Positions 28,165 through 37,108 are shown, numbered from the stretch's first letter. The stretch: 64,000 nt of DNA from an uncultured Candidatus Melainabacteria bacterium (GCA_949841365.1 CATKZI010000004.1:113867-177866), one strand, 5' to 3'. Numbers and translations are program-made. Notes: generated from the letters alone by a model not told the origin.

Positions 28165-28216
28165 GGAATTACGTAAAAGAATTCCGAACTCTATCTTCAA
28201 GATAGGGTTTTTTTTT
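28165..28216 (+). terminator. Terminator of an unassigned plus-strand transcript (candidate small RNA)
   Basis: Two consecutive hairpins: GGAATT / AATTCC (28165-28185), then ACTCTATCT / AGATAGGGT with TCA loop (28188-28208) followed by nine T. This is a strong intrinsic terminator for plus-strand transcription. No plus-strand ORF lies between 27769 and it, and the next gene downstream is on the opposite strand. The transcript it ends is therefore likely to be a non-coding RNA. Confidence 0.7.
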
Positions 28217-28350
28217 GCCCGCCGAGCAGAGCCACGATGATTGCGAAGCAATCAGAGAGTTGAGCATGCGTCGGGCAAAACCGCGCTTTTGACCGCAAAT
28301 GCGGACGGTGGCATTTAATGCGAGGCGGAGCGTGCCGCTCGACCCGCCAC
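28217..28350. repeat. GC-rich dispersed element ending in the 22-bp repeat (copy 2)
   Basis: An abruptly GC-rich stretch with several palindromes: GATTGCGAAGCAATC, CCGCAAATGCGG, and GCCCG pairing with CGGGC. Its right end (28329-28350), read on the minus strand, is the 22-bp repeat GTGGCGGGTCGAGCGGCACG+CT. It is non-coding here and lies just past the 3' end of the mannosidase gene. It looks like a small non-autonomous interspersed element. Confidence 0.6.
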
Positions 28351-28364
28351 ATTGGGTTTTGGAA

Positions 28365-30281
28365 TTATTTAAAAAATATTGGTGTATAAACTGTATTAAT
28401 ATATTCTTGATAATTTTCAGACTCAAAGAATGCGACTGAAAACTCTGCACAGTTGTAGCCGAGTTGCTGAGCATCCGTAACTTCAAACGGCGGACCTGCA
28501 GGGGTTGAACGCGACGGATTTTTAGGGTTTGATATAACGCCTGTGCTTCTCAAAAGTGTTACAAGAAGCGATTTCCCTTTGACCTCATATTCTGTTAATC
28601 CTTGTGTAATAATTCCAAATCCTTGCGCACCTACATATCTTTGCATCGGTGCAAAGTTTGTTTTGACCTCAATTCCTCGCATCTCGGGCAAGTGCTCACG
28701 CATATTCCAATCAGGGTTAAATTCTCGGCGGATAATTGAGTTCATATCTTCTGAAAATGTTTCTGTTACAGGCTTTTTAAAGTTAAATTTTACCTGCCAG
28801 AGTTTGTTTTTTAATTTGTTATCCCATTCTATTTTGAAGTTAATCATTTTACCGAATTCAACCTGAACATCAAAAAAGCTTGTTTTGATTATGTTATTTT
28901 TGAATGAGTAAATTTCGGCTCTTTCGCCTTTGTCGTCTGCGACTGCGCCAAAGTTATATGTGTCGCCTTCGTCTTTAAAACGAACAAATTCCATTTCGAC
29001 GTTTCCGATACGAATTTTGCCGTTTTTTACCTCAAATTTGATATCGCATGGTGTTGACGGTGCGTATTTTAAGGTGTAAATATCAGTAAAATCCTCGGTT
29101 ACTGGGATCTTTTGCGTGTCATAAAGCAGAGAATTTTCTACTCCGAAATGTTTGGAAATAACCTTATACTCAGGTATAAGCTCTTTACTTTGCATTATTG
29201 GTGTCTTGAAGTTATGTTCAAGCCTTAATTCTTCAATAATTGAATTTGCAATTTGAATAATTTTTTCATATCTGGTTATGTTTTCTCTGTGAACTAAATC
29301 GGTTGAGCACCCGCAAATCCCGTCGTGTGCCTGATTTTTCAATAATAATTTATATGCATATTCAATTACCGCATCGTATTTTGAACCGTATTTTTTCTGT
29401 AACTTGTCGGCTTGTTCAAGCAGGTATGTGCATTTAACGTTATATTGTTTAAGCTTTGTTCTTGCCGAATACGAACCTTGCAGGATGAATGTTTTGGAAT
29501 TGTCACGAAGTTCATCGTTCCATTCAAACTGTTTGAAATTGTCTTTTACAAGTTCAAAATATTCAAACGGGTTAGAAAGTTTGATTTCATAGCCGTCAAG
29601 GAGTTTGTTTACTTGTTCGATTTGTTCTGCAATATCAGATTCAATTCCAAGATGGTCTGCTCCGATTGGTAAGAGCAGGTAATCTCCTGATTTTTCGGCA
29701 ATTTTATCTAAATTTCCCTTCAACCACTCTGCTTTTTGCTCAATTGTCATCGGTGCGGAAAATATGTCCATAAAGTATCCGCGAACCAAATTAACCGTAT
29801 TTATGCCGTTAAAAGTAAATTCTGACGGAAAATCTCCGCATCCGCGCCATACAACGCATTTATCTATACCGAATTTTTTAAAAACAGGCGGGATATTTTT
29901 GCTGTGTCCGAAAGTATCGGCAAGATAGCCTATAAAATCATTACAGCCGAAATCTTTTGCAATTTTCATACCGATTTCAAGGTTTTTTTCAAAAACTGTT
30001 TTATCGGTTAAAAACTCGTCAACAAGCGTATAACAAGGACCTATAAAAAGTTTTTTCTCTGAAATAAATTTACGCACTAAAGCTCCTTTTTCAGGGCGGA
30101 TTTCTAAATAATCCAACAGTGCGGAGACCTGACCGTCAAAATAAAACGACGGAATTTTATTATTTTCAAGAAGTTCCAAAACATTATCAAAAACTCTCAA
30201 AAGCCTTAGTCTGAAAACTTCAAACTCCCGATACCATTCTCTATCCCAATGTGTGTGTAAATATGCAATAACTTGTTTCAT
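28365..30281 (-). CDS. Glycoside hydrolase family 38 alpha-mannosidase-like
   Basis: A 638-aa enzyme starting MKQVIAYLHTHWDREWYREF, where HTHWDREW holds the GH38 metal His and Asp. The nucleophile region is GYLADTFGHSKNIPPVFKKF and a further conserved segment is NQAHDGICGCSTDLVHRENI. The C-terminal beta domain is present but the protein is shorter than usual (800-1000 aa). No signal peptide is seen, so it is probably cytoplasmic and acts on mannosides taken up from host or diet. It stands alone with no sugar-transport partner nearby. Linkage specificity is unknown. Confidence 0.85.
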   Translation of the reverse strand: MKQVIAYLHTHWDREWYREFEVFRLRLLRVFDNVLELLENNKIPSFYFDGQVSALLDYLEIRPEKGALVRKFISEKKLFIGPCYTLVDEFLTDKTVFEKNLEIGMKIAKDFGCNDFIGYLADTFGHSKNIPPVFKKFGIDKCVVWRGCGDFPSEFTFNGINTVNLVRGYFMDIFSAPMTIEQKAEWLKGNLDKIAEKSGDYLLLPIGADHLGIESDIAEQIEQVNKLLDGYEIKLSNPFEYFELVKDNFKQFEWNDELRDNSKTFILQGSYSARTKLKQYNVKCTYLLEQADKLQKKYGSKYDAVIEYAYKLLLKNQAHDGICGCSTDLVHRENITRYEKIIQIANSIIEELRLEHNFKTPIMQSKELIPEYKVISKHFGVENSLLYDTQKIPVTEDFTDIYTLKYAPSTPCDIKFEVKNGKIRIGNVEMEFVRFKDEGDTYNFGAVADDKGERAEIYSFKNNIIKTSFFDVQVEFGKMINFKIEWDNKLKNKLWQVKFNFKKPVTETFSEDMNSIIRREFNPDWNMREHLPEMRGIEVKTNFAPMQRYVGAQGFGIITQGLTEYEVKGKSLLVTLLRSTGVISNPKNPSRSTPAGPPFEVTDAQQLGYNCAEFSVAFFESENYQEYINTVYTPIFFK

Positions 30282-30342
30282 ACTAAACTTTTATCATATT
30301 TATAGTAATTGTGCAAAATTTTAACATATTTTGATATTAAAA

Positions 30343-30367
30343 AAGCTCCCTGTATTTTAGGGAGCTT
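30343..30367 (-). terminator. Intrinsic terminator after ycf23
   Basis: Stem AAGCTCCC / GGGAGCTT, followed on the minus strand by a T run. It ends the DUF561 transcript before the mannosidase gene. Confidence 0.85.
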
Positions 30368-30390
30368 ATAAAGTCTTTAGTTTGCCTAAA

Positions 30391-30412
30391 GTGGCGGGTG
30401 GAGCGGCACGCT
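30391..30412 (+). repeat. Dispersed 22-bp repeat, copy 3
   Basis: GTGGCGGGTGGAGCGGCACG+CT, differing only in its centre from the copies at 8454 and 28329. It lies between the ycf23 stop and its terminator, and forms a GGAGC/GCTCC hairpin. Confidence 0.75.
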
Positions 30413-30413
30413 C

Positions 30414-31172
30414 CTATACTAATTCAACAACTTTAGTTGCGTTTCTTGATGCGATTTCAACAAGGCTTCTTGCTGTAGCCATCATTGAAAGTTCAGAATC
30501 CATTTTGTTGATGCAAGAACCGCATCCGATAGCTGAAGCGCCTGCTGCAAATGCAAACGGAGCTGTTGTCGGGTTGATTGCTGTAGCTGTCATAATTGGC
30601 AAATCAATGTTTCTTGAAAGTTCGATTGTGTTAGAAAGTGTCAATTCAGCTCTTTCCATCAAACCTCTTACGCCGTCAGCTTGTGAATCAGCTGAATAAT
30701 GACCTTCAGTTTGGATTAAGTCAATACCCATAGTTTCTAATTTTCTAGCCAATTCAATTTGTTCAGCGATAGCCAATTCACCCGGAATTGTAACAGAGAA
30801 GAATGTTCTCATATCACCTAACATATCGATAGTTTCTTTAACTAAAGAAATAACTTGTTCAGCTGAGAAAGACATACCTTTTTTGTAAAGAACATCAAAG
30901 TTGCCAAGTTCAATAGCATCAGCGCCTAATTCAACTGCTTTAACCAATTCAGAAGGAACGATTGAAGATACGAAAATAGGCATATCTGTCATTTCTCTGA
31001 TTTCTGAAATAATTTCAGGTCTAGCGCAGATATCAACTGCAGAAGCACCTGCTGTTTGTGCTGAAGTTACTACTTTTTTAATATTTTCGATATCAAAGTT
31101 ATCAATACCTGCAATAACTTTTACAGCTCTTTTTTCTGTTAAATGTTGTCTGAATAAATCAATTCTGCTCAT
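30414..31172 (-). CDS. ycf23: Ycf23/DUF561 family protein
   Basis: A 252-aa TIM-barrel-like protein. Its features are RAVKVIAGIDNFDIENIKKV, GASAVDICARPEI, GADAIELGNFDVLYKKGMSFS, LIQTEGHYS and the C-terminal GASAIGCGSCINKMDSELSMM. These match the Ycf23 proteins encoded in cyanobacteria and in red-lineage plastids, whose function is not established. A ribosome site AAAGGA precedes the ATG. Its presence is one of the best pointers to the cyanobacterial/melainabacterial affiliation of this genome. Confidence 0.88.
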   Translation of the reverse strand: MSRIDLFRQHLTEKRAVKVIAGIDNFDIENIKKVVTSAQTAGASAVDICARPEIISEIREMTDMPIFVSSIVPSELVKAVELGADAIELGNFDVLYKKGMSFSAEQVISLVKETIDMLGDMRTFFSVTIPGELAIAEQIELARKLETMGIDLIQTEGHYSADSQADGVRGLMERAELTLSNTIELSRNIDLPIMTATAINPTTAPFAFAAGASAIGCGSCINKMDSELSMMATARSLVEIASRNATKVVELV

Positions 31173-31304
31173 AATAATTTCCTTTCATATAAGATTATAA
31201 GTTTTTTCTGAATTATACATTAAAATTGTAATAATTACAATAACTAATCCCAAAATTTTTTTTTAGGGTAATGAATAAAGTTTTAATTAAAGCATAATTA
31301 AAGT

Positions 31305-31988
31305 ATGATGAAAAGATTAATCCTGATTTTAACATATATTTTGATTTTGGTAATGCCTGTTTCTGCACATAATTATAGTGCGGATGAGATGGTTAATATC
31401 AGTGTTTATGAAAAAATTAACCCTGCAATTGTCGCAATTGATGCGAATCTTTCTGACGGATTTTCAGCTGGAACAGGCTGTGTTGTGCGCGGTGATGGCG
31501 TAATTTTGACAGGCTCGCATGTTATTGAAGGTGCAAAAGATATTGATGTTACAACATTTAACGGCAAGGTTTATAAAGCAACCGTAATTGCCAAAATGGG
31601 TAAAAATAAGGATTTGGCATTGTTGAAAATTAACCCTAAACAACAGTTAAGGACAATTTCATTTGGAGATTCCGAGCAGGTAAAAGTCGGGCAAAAAGTG
31701 CTGGCTATCGGAAATCCGTTTGGGTTTGCCGGAACTTTGACATCAGGAATAGTTTCACGTATTGATTACACAAAAGGGAGAATTCAGACAGATGCGGCGA
31801 TTAATCCGGGGTGTTCGGGCGGACCTTTGTTGAATTCGCAGGGGGAAGTTATCGGGATTTCGCAATCAATCTATAATCCGGATAATAATATTTCAAATAT
31901 CGGTATCGGCTTTGCAATTCCCGTAAACGAGGCTAAGAAATTTATTCAAACTGCAAATCTTGATAAAAGCCGTTTTGCATCTAAGTGA
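31305..31988 (+). CDS. Secreted trypsin-like serine protease (HtrA/S1C type, no PDZ)
   Basis: A 227-aa protein with an N-terminal signal peptide (residues 1-22, ending PVSAH) and a single protease domain. The catalytic triad is visible: His in ILTGSHVIEGA, Asp in NKDLALLK and Ser in NPGCSGGPLLN. The usual GNSGGP has become GCSGGP, with the nucleophile Ser retained. IGIGFAIPVNEAKKF closes the domain. There is no PDZ domain, unlike DegP/DegS. It is probably periplasmic. Identification of the protease fold is firm; the substrate is unknown. Confidence 0.88.
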   Translation: MMKRLILILTYILILVMPVSAHNYSADEMVNISVYEKINPAIVAIDANLSDGFSAGTGCVVRGDGVILTGSHVIEGAKDIDVTTFNGKVYKATVIAKMGKNKDLALLKINPKQQLRTISFGDSEQVKVGQKVLAIGNPFGFAGTLTSGIVSRIDYTKGRIQTDAAINPGCSGGPLLNSQGEVIGISQSIYNPDNNISNIGIGFAIPVNEAKKFIQTANLDKSRFASK

Positions 31989-32003
31989 ATTTCATGCTAT
32001 AAA
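31975..32003 (+). promoter_or_regulatory. Leaderless promoter of mlaE
   Basis: TTGCAT (31975-31980), 17-bp spacer, extended -10 TGCTATAAA (hexamer 31998-32003), then 6 nt to the ATG at 32010. It lies over the end of the protease gene. No ribosome site is present. Confidence 0.65.
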
Positions 32004-32009
32004 TAAACC

Positions 32010-32738
32010 ATGATTGAATTTTTGGGACAGTGTGTTCAAAATCTGGTAAAAAGCATTAAATATATTACGCAGGTAAGATTTTCATCTATTCTGGCGCAGG
32101 CTGCGGCGATAAGTTATGATTCTTTGCCTATTTCATTAATAATTGCTTTTATTGCATCAGCGGTCATTGCGATACAGGTTTCAAAACAATTTTTGATGAG
32201 TGGGGCGGAAGCCTATATTGGCGGGACAATTGCAATTGTAATGATTAGAGAGATTGCCCCCGGATTTGTTGCGCTCGCTATCGGCGCTCGTGCAGGGACG
32301 GCAATTTCTGCAGAAATTGCTAATATGCAGGTAACTTCCCAAGTTGATGCAATCAAAACTTCAAAAGTAGATCCTGTCGGATATTATTTCGCTCCGAGAT
32401 TAATTGCTTCTGCAATTACAGTACCTATGGTGGTTTTGCTTGCAGAACTTGTGGGAATTGTCGGGGGAATGTTTGTTTCGCAGGCGACTATTGATTTGCA
32501 TCCTGCAAGGTATATGAATTCTGCATGGCTTTGGATTTCAACCCGTGATATTTATATAAGCCTTTTGAAAGCTTCAATTTTCGGTGTATTGATTGCTTTA
32601 GTATGCGCAACACAAGGATATAATACACATGGCGGAGCTAAAGAAGTTGGGATTTCAACAACAAAAGCCGCAATTCTTTCGACAGTTTATATGCTTGTTG
32701 CGGATTTTTTGATTAATCTTGTGTTTTATATATTGTAA
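32010..32738 (+). CDS. mlaE: MlaE/YrbE family ABC transporter permease
   Basis: A 242-aa, five- to six-helix permease of the phospholipid-trafficking MlaFEDB type. The diagnostic region is REIAPGFVALAIGARAGTAI followed by AEIANMQVTSQVDAIKT and the C-terminal CATQGYNTHGGAKEVGISTT, which contacts the ATPase. It moves lipids between inner and outer membranes in Gram-negative-type cells. The partner ATPase (MlaF) and MCE protein (MlaD) are not in this window. The stop is immediately adjacent to the stop of the convergent PilB-like gene. Confidence 0.92.
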   Translation: MIEFLGQCVQNLVKSIKYITQVRFSSILAQAAAISYDSLPISLIIAFIASAVIAIQVSKQFLMSGAEAYIGGTIAIVMIREIAPGFVALAIGARAGTAISAEIANMQVTSQVDAIKTSKVDPVGYYFAPRLIASAITVPMVVLLAELVGIVGGMFVSQATIDLHPARYMNSAWLWISTRDIYISLLKASIFGVLIALVCATQGYNTHGGAKEVGISTTKAAILSTVYMLVADFLINLVFYIL

Positions 32739-34121
32739 TCAAGCAAGATACTTTTGCACTGTTTCTTTTGAGAAAACTTCAATACTATCCTGTGAATGTA
32801 TAAAGACAAGACAAGAAATAATGGATTTTAAAGTTTCAAAGTCAGAGAATGAAAGTTTATACCTCAAATCTTCCATGTTGTTGGCAAGAAATTCCATGAT
32901 AATTGTTTTATTTTCAAACACAAGACTTGAAAAATAATCAAAAGACTCTTTTGTCTTAATCCCTTCAAGATAAATTATATCGGGGGATTGAAACTCAATA
33001 AAACGTGAAGCTTTATCCATATTAAAGCCGACATTTTCGTTTAATTCGCACTGGTGAACATTTTTGAGATTGTATTTGGCAATACTTTCTAACGTCATTA
33101 TATTTTTGTTTTTGCTCGCACCTTCAAGAAGAAGCGAATAAATTATATGGGTTTTTCCGCTTAATGGTGAACCGCATACAATGATTATACCGGGATTGTT
33201 GAGTGCTGATTTTATAACATTCAAATTATTCTCGGATTGAATAATTTCTTCCAGTTTTCTTGGTGGTTTGTATATTTTTAAGAAAATTCTTTCGCCCATA
33301 ATTGTCGGGAATGTTGAAATACTTGCGATAATTGTTATGTCATCAACTTTAAAGTTCAGTTTTCCCAATTGCGGAACTTCGCTTACTGATGCATCAAGTT
33401 CTGCAAGGTTTTTAAGCTTTGCCACAAAAGATGAAGTAAGTGCCTGAGGAATATTTCCTTTGTTCAGAATTTCTCCGTTTTTTTTGAAGTTTACGGCAAA
33501 ACCGTTATCTTCATGTTGGAAGGTTACTTCATGAACTTTTTCTAAAATTGCCTGTTTTAAAATTGCACGTATAATTTTTTGGATATGATTGTCCGATAAA
33601 TCCTCATTATGAAGTTCATCTCTCCAATCATAATCAGTGCCGTTTTCTGTAAAAATTTCACCGACAATTTCGTCTTCTTTATAGTATTCATTAATTTTTT
33701 TCAAAATACTTGTTTCCGATGAAACAACGGGTTCTATTGAACATTCTGCAGTTTCAATAACTTTATCGATTGCAAACAAATCCAAAGGGTCTGCCATTGC
33801 AACGGTCAGGGTTTCTTCAATCTTAAACAGCGGGATAATTCTGTATTTTTTGGCATCTGCAAGACTGATATATTTAAGACATTTTGTGTCCAATGTGTAA
33901 TCGTCAAGGTTAACGTATGGGATATGGAGTTTTGCTTCCAAGAATTTTAAAATTGCATCCTCGGTCAGAACTCCCGAATTAATTAACGCCTGTCCGATAT
34001 TAATATTTTGTGCATTAGCGATTTCCTGTGCCTGCTCAATTGTTTCATAAGCAACAAGTCCTGCTCTGACTAAATCGTATTTTAATTTTTCCAGTGTTTT
34101 ATTAGTAACCGTTGTTTCCAT
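32739..34121 (-). CDS. Degenerate PilB/GspE-like secretion ATPase
   Basis: A 460-aa protein with the N-terminal MshEN/T2SSE domain (IGQALINSGVLTEDAILKFL and YISLADAKKYRIIPLF) and a GspE-type ATPase domain. The Walker A is GSPLSGKTH. The Asp box and His box are poorly conserved: the family DIHIEP is replaced by EVTFQH, and Walker B reads DIIYLEGI instead of the usual VGEIRD. The tetracysteine zinc site is absent. ATP binding remains plausible but the protein may be a regulatory or inactive paralogue of PilB. It is 2 bp downstream of a CheY-like regulator and probably co-transcribed. Confidence 0.8.
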   Translation of the reverse strand: METTVTNKTLEKLKYDLVRAGLVAYETIEQAQEIANAQNINIGQALINSGVLTEDAILKFLEAKLHIPYVNLDDYTLDTKCLKYISLADAKKYRIIPLFKIEETLTVAMADPLDLFAIDKVIETAECSIEPVVSSETSILKKINEYYKEDEIVGEIFTENGTDYDWRDELHNEDLSDNHIQKIIRAILKQAILEKVHEVTFQHEDNGFAVNFKKNGEILNKGNIPQALTSSFVAKLKNLAELDASVSEVPQLGKLNFKVDDITIIASISTFPTIMGERIFLKIYKPPRKLEEIIQSENNLNVIKSALNNPGIIIVCGSPLSGKTHIIYSLLLEGASKNKNIMTLESIAKYNLKNVHQCELNENVGFNMDKASRFIEFQSPDIIYLEGIKTKESFDYFSSLVFENKTIIMEFLANNMEDLRYKLSFSDFETLKSIISCLVFIHSQDSIEVFSKETVQKYLA

Positions 34122-34123
34122 AA

Positions 34124-34486
34124 TTATTTAAGGTATTTTTCTACTGTCTTTACTACTTCGTCCAATTCAAAAGGTTTTGTGATATATTCATCAGCACCTG
34201 TTTCTTCGCCTATAAGTTTGTCTTCTTCCTGCGAACGCGCTGTAACCATTAAAATTGGAATATTTTTATACTTGGCATCGTATTTTAAAAGTCTGCTGAT
34301 TTTGTAACCGTTAATTTTCGGCATCATAACATCAAGAATGATTAAATCCGGCACAATTTCTTTGGCAAGTCTTAGTCCGTCCTCGCCGTTATAGGCACAA
34401 TAACAAGTGAAATCAGCTGTTTCCAATACGAATTTCAAACTTTCTACAATATCCTGTTCGTCATCAACAATTAAAATCTTTTTCAT
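34124..34486 (-). CDS. CheY-like response regulator (receiver domain only)
   Basis: A 120-aa single receiver domain: acidic pocket ILIVDDEQD, phosphoacceptor Asp in LIILDVMMPKINGY near residue 52, Thr in MVTARS and Lys in YITKPFE. There is no output domain, so it acts through protein contacts. It is the first gene of an operon with the PilB-like ATPase, which suggests control of pilus-type machinery or twitching. The cognate kinase could be the hybrid kinase at 35455. Confidence 0.93.
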   Translation of the reverse strand: MKKILIVDDEQDIVESLKFVLETADFTCYCAYNGEDGLRLAKEIVPDLIILDVMMPKINGYKISRLLKYDAKYKNIPILMVTARSQEEDKLIGEETGADEYITKPFELDEVVKTVEKYLK

Positions 34487-34623
34487 ATAATACCCTCTTA
34501 ATTGTATTATATCATATTAAATAACTTCCTGTAATTTGTTAATATTTGTTAATTAAATATCAAAAATTTTTATTCAGCGTTATTAAATAGATTATTAGCT
34601 GAAATATGAAAGGAAATATAAAT

Positions 34624-35463
34624 ATGGCATTTATGAATAAAATAGTCGGTAGTGGGGCACATTTAGCCGAAAGACTTGAACCGTCATTTAGGTTTGGAGG
34701 CGGTATTCATCTAATGGGAGCTGTAACAAGAGAAGCTGATACAAGAACAACAAAACAACTTCTTGCAAATATTGATTATTTTGCTGAAAAATTGCCGGAA
34801 GTTGCACAGTTTAAAAAAGAATTAAAAGCAATGAATCCCGAGCATTTAGGTTTGGTCTCGGATATTTGCGAACTTGGAAGCTATAGAAGTATGCTTCCTA
34901 CAAATATTGATATTAGAAAGCCTGCATCAAACGGCAAAAGTTTATTAACATTTTTGATGGAAAAATTGCCATGGGCTTCAAAAGAAAATCCAGAAATGTT
35001 GGAGTTTTCTAAAGAAGTTATAAACCATACTGATATTACTGCTTCTAAGTATTTCTTAGGTAGTTTTGCCGGTCTGTTTGAACATCCGGAAGCCGGCAGG
35101 CATTTAGCAGCGACAAAACCGCTAGTAAAAGATATTGCGGAAGCTGCTTTGCGAGGCGGTTATACTATGGATTATTCAAAAGAACAAAAATTTGTTAATG
35201 TTTTAGGTTCGTATGTTAATCCGGCAGTTAATCCCGAAAAAATTGAAATTGTAAATGAAGCTTTGAGAACTGTTGAAAAACTTCCTGATAGTGTAGACTT
35301 GTCATGTTATGTTGACGGAGCAACAATTTTAAAAAGCGAAACTCCTGTCAGTCAAATGAGAGAAAACCTGAGAACATTTGAACAAATTGCAGAAGGCTTA
35401 TCTCAAAAAACTAAAGAAGTTAATTTAACTGAGTTTGTAACCCGTAATGTCAATTTAGACTAA
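34624..35463 (+). CDS. Lineage-specific hypothetical protein
   Basis: A 279-aa, mostly helical protein that I do not recognise. It begins MAFMNKIVGSGAHLAERLEP; no signal peptide, membrane helix or catalytic motif is visible. The upstream ATG at 34606 is rejected because AAAGGAAA at 34606-34615 is the ribosome site of the ATG at 34624. It overlaps the convergent histidine kinase by 9 nt. Function unknown. Confidence 0.75.
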   Translation: MAFMNKIVGSGAHLAERLEPSFRFGGGIHLMGAVTREADTRTTKQLLANIDYFAEKLPEVAQFKKELKAMNPEHLGLVSDICELGSYRSMLPTNIDIRKPASNGKSLLTFLMEKLPWASKENPEMLEFSKEVINHTDITASKYFLGSFAGLFEHPEAGRHLAATKPLVKDIAEAALRGGYTMDYSKEQKFVNVLGSYVNPAVNPEKIEIVNEALRTVEKLPDSVDLSCYVDGATILKSETPVSQMRENLRTFEQIAEGLSQKTKEVNLTEFVTRNVNLD

Positions 35464-37107
35464 CGGAATAATAAAATAGAATTTTGAACCTTTATTAAGT
35501 TCGCTGTCACACCAGATTGCGCCCTTGTGAGCTTCCAGCAGCTGTTTGGCAATAGGAAGTCCCAAACCTGTACCGCCGGCTTTTCGAGACAGCGAATTTT
35601 CTATCTGTGCAAATTTGTCAAATGCACGGAGCAAATCTTTTGTATCAATACCTATTCCCTCATCTGCAACACATACCTGAATGTAATCGCCTGAAAGATT
35701 TTTAATTTCAGGTTTAAAGATTTCATTGATTTTTATATCTGATGCATTGACAAGTTCGGATGAAATCGTAATAGTCTTGCCTTCTGATGTGAATTTTATT
35801 GCGTTAGATACAAGGTTTGTAAGAACCTGTTCAAGTCTTTGTGCATCAAATTTTGTTTCGGGCAGATTCTCTGCTTCTTGAGTAATAAGGTTAAGCCCTT
35901 TTGATTTGGCAACTTCTGACAGTGCAGTTTTTACATAACCGATAACGGTATTGATGTTTGCAGATGTAAAATTGAAGTCCATTTTACCCGCTTCGATTTT
36001 AGAAAGGTCAAGCAAGTCGTTTATAATCCCTGAAAGACGCTGAACATTTCGCATTGCCATTGAAAGAAATTTTTCTGCCGATTGGGTAACTTCTCCGCAT
36101 CTTCCGCTTCCGAGAATATCAAGTGAATTTTTTATGGAAGTTAAAGGGGTTCTCAGTTCGTGTGAAACAATTGAAATAAATTCGGATTTCAGTCGTTCAA
36201 GTTTTTCAAGTTTTGCATTTGTTTCAATAAGCTCCTGATATAAAGTTGCACTTTTTAAAGGTAATGCTACCTGTTGGGCTATGGTTTGAAAACAGGTTGC
36301 ATCTTCCGGTGTAAAAGAGGTTTCTTTAAAAATTTCTACAAACCCGAAATCTGTGTCACCGAGTGAAATTTTGGCAAACATATTGTCATATTGAAACAGT
36401 GTAAATGTAAATCTGCTTGCGGGATATTTAACCTGCTTGATTACTTTTAAAGTATCAATATCAAGAGTTTTACCTTCAAAAGCCGAGTTAAAATTCAAAA
36501 CGCATCTGAATTTAAGTGCCGATATGAGTTCATCTGAAAGTTCGTATAAAGAATTCAAAATTAAAACAGGTTCATCTGAACATAGTGACAGAGTGCTTGT
36601 TAAAGAGAAGCTCAAGGCTTTATCCATACCTTCAATCATATATTGGATTAATTTGTCTTTATCAAGTGTGCCTGCAAATCTGGAACTTGTGTCATAAAGT
36701 GCATTTAAGCGATATAAGCTGTCAGCTAAATCTTTGTTTGAACTTGATAACATCTCAAGAGCATTTTTCATTCTGAGATTTACGTTAACTGTTGAAATTA
36801 TTAAATCCTCAGGCATGTCAAGAGTTACGAAGGCATTTGCAAATTTTACAAGTTCTTTGTCAACTTTTTCATTAACCAAAAATATAATAATAGTGTTTTC
36901 GCAAATCTGTTTTATTTTTTTGTTTATGTCTTTTAAGTTTGGAATTTCCGCATCTAAGAATATAATATCGGGAGCGCTTACGTTTATTGTATCAATAAGC
37001 AATGTATCGTCAGATATACATGAAAAGTCATATAAATTTTTACCGAATATATTTTTGAATTTGGAAATTTGACTGTTATTTTTAGATATAAATAAAATCT
37101 TTATCAT
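35455..37107 (-). CDS. Sensor histidine kinase with N-terminal receiver-like and GAF-like domains
   Basis: A 551-aa soluble kinase. Residues 1-120 form a receiver-like domain (IKILFISKNNSQ, then PDIIFLDAEIPN with an Asp at the acceptor position but without the usual acidic pair). A GAF-like domain covers about 150-310. HisKA has FISIVSHELRTPLTSIKNSL; HATPase has NLVSNAIKFTSEG, DEGIGIDTKDL and GGTGLGLPIAKQ. No membrane helix is present. It starts where RelA/SpoT ends (the ATG at 37107), so it is probably expressed with it. The signal is unknown. Confidence 0.9.
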   Translation of the reverse strand: MIKILFISKNNSQISKFKNIFGKNLYDFSCISDDTLLIDTINVSAPDIIFLDAEIPNLKDINKKIKQICENTIIIFLVNEKVDKELVKFANAFVTLDMPEDLIISTVNVNLRMKNALEMLSSSNKDLADSLYRLNALYDTSSRFAGTLDKDKLIQYMIEGMDKALSFSLTSTLSLCSDEPVLILNSLYELSDELISALKFRCVLNFNSAFEGKTLDIDTLKVIKQVKYPASRFTFTLFQYDNMFAKISLGDTDFGFVEIFKETSFTPEDATCFQTIAQQVALPLKSATLYQELIETNAKLEKLERLKSEFISIVSHELRTPLTSIKNSLDILGSGRCGEVTQSAEKFLSMAMRNVQRLSGIINDLLDLSKIEAGKMDFNFTSANINTVIGYVKTALSEVAKSKGLNLITQEAENLPETKFDAQRLEQVLTNLVSNAIKFTSEGKTITISSELVNASDIKINEIFKPEIKNLSGDYIQVCVADEGIGIDTKDLLRAFDKFAQIENSLSRKAGGTGLGLPIAKQLLEAHKGAIWCDSELNKGSKFYFIIPLV

Positions 37108-37108
37108 A

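Noticed and set aside
28169..28486. Open frame of 105 codons on the minus strand through the GC-rich element
   Set aside because: It overlaps the C-terminal end of the mannosidase in another frame and is formed mainly by the repetitive element; no ribosome site and no family signature.
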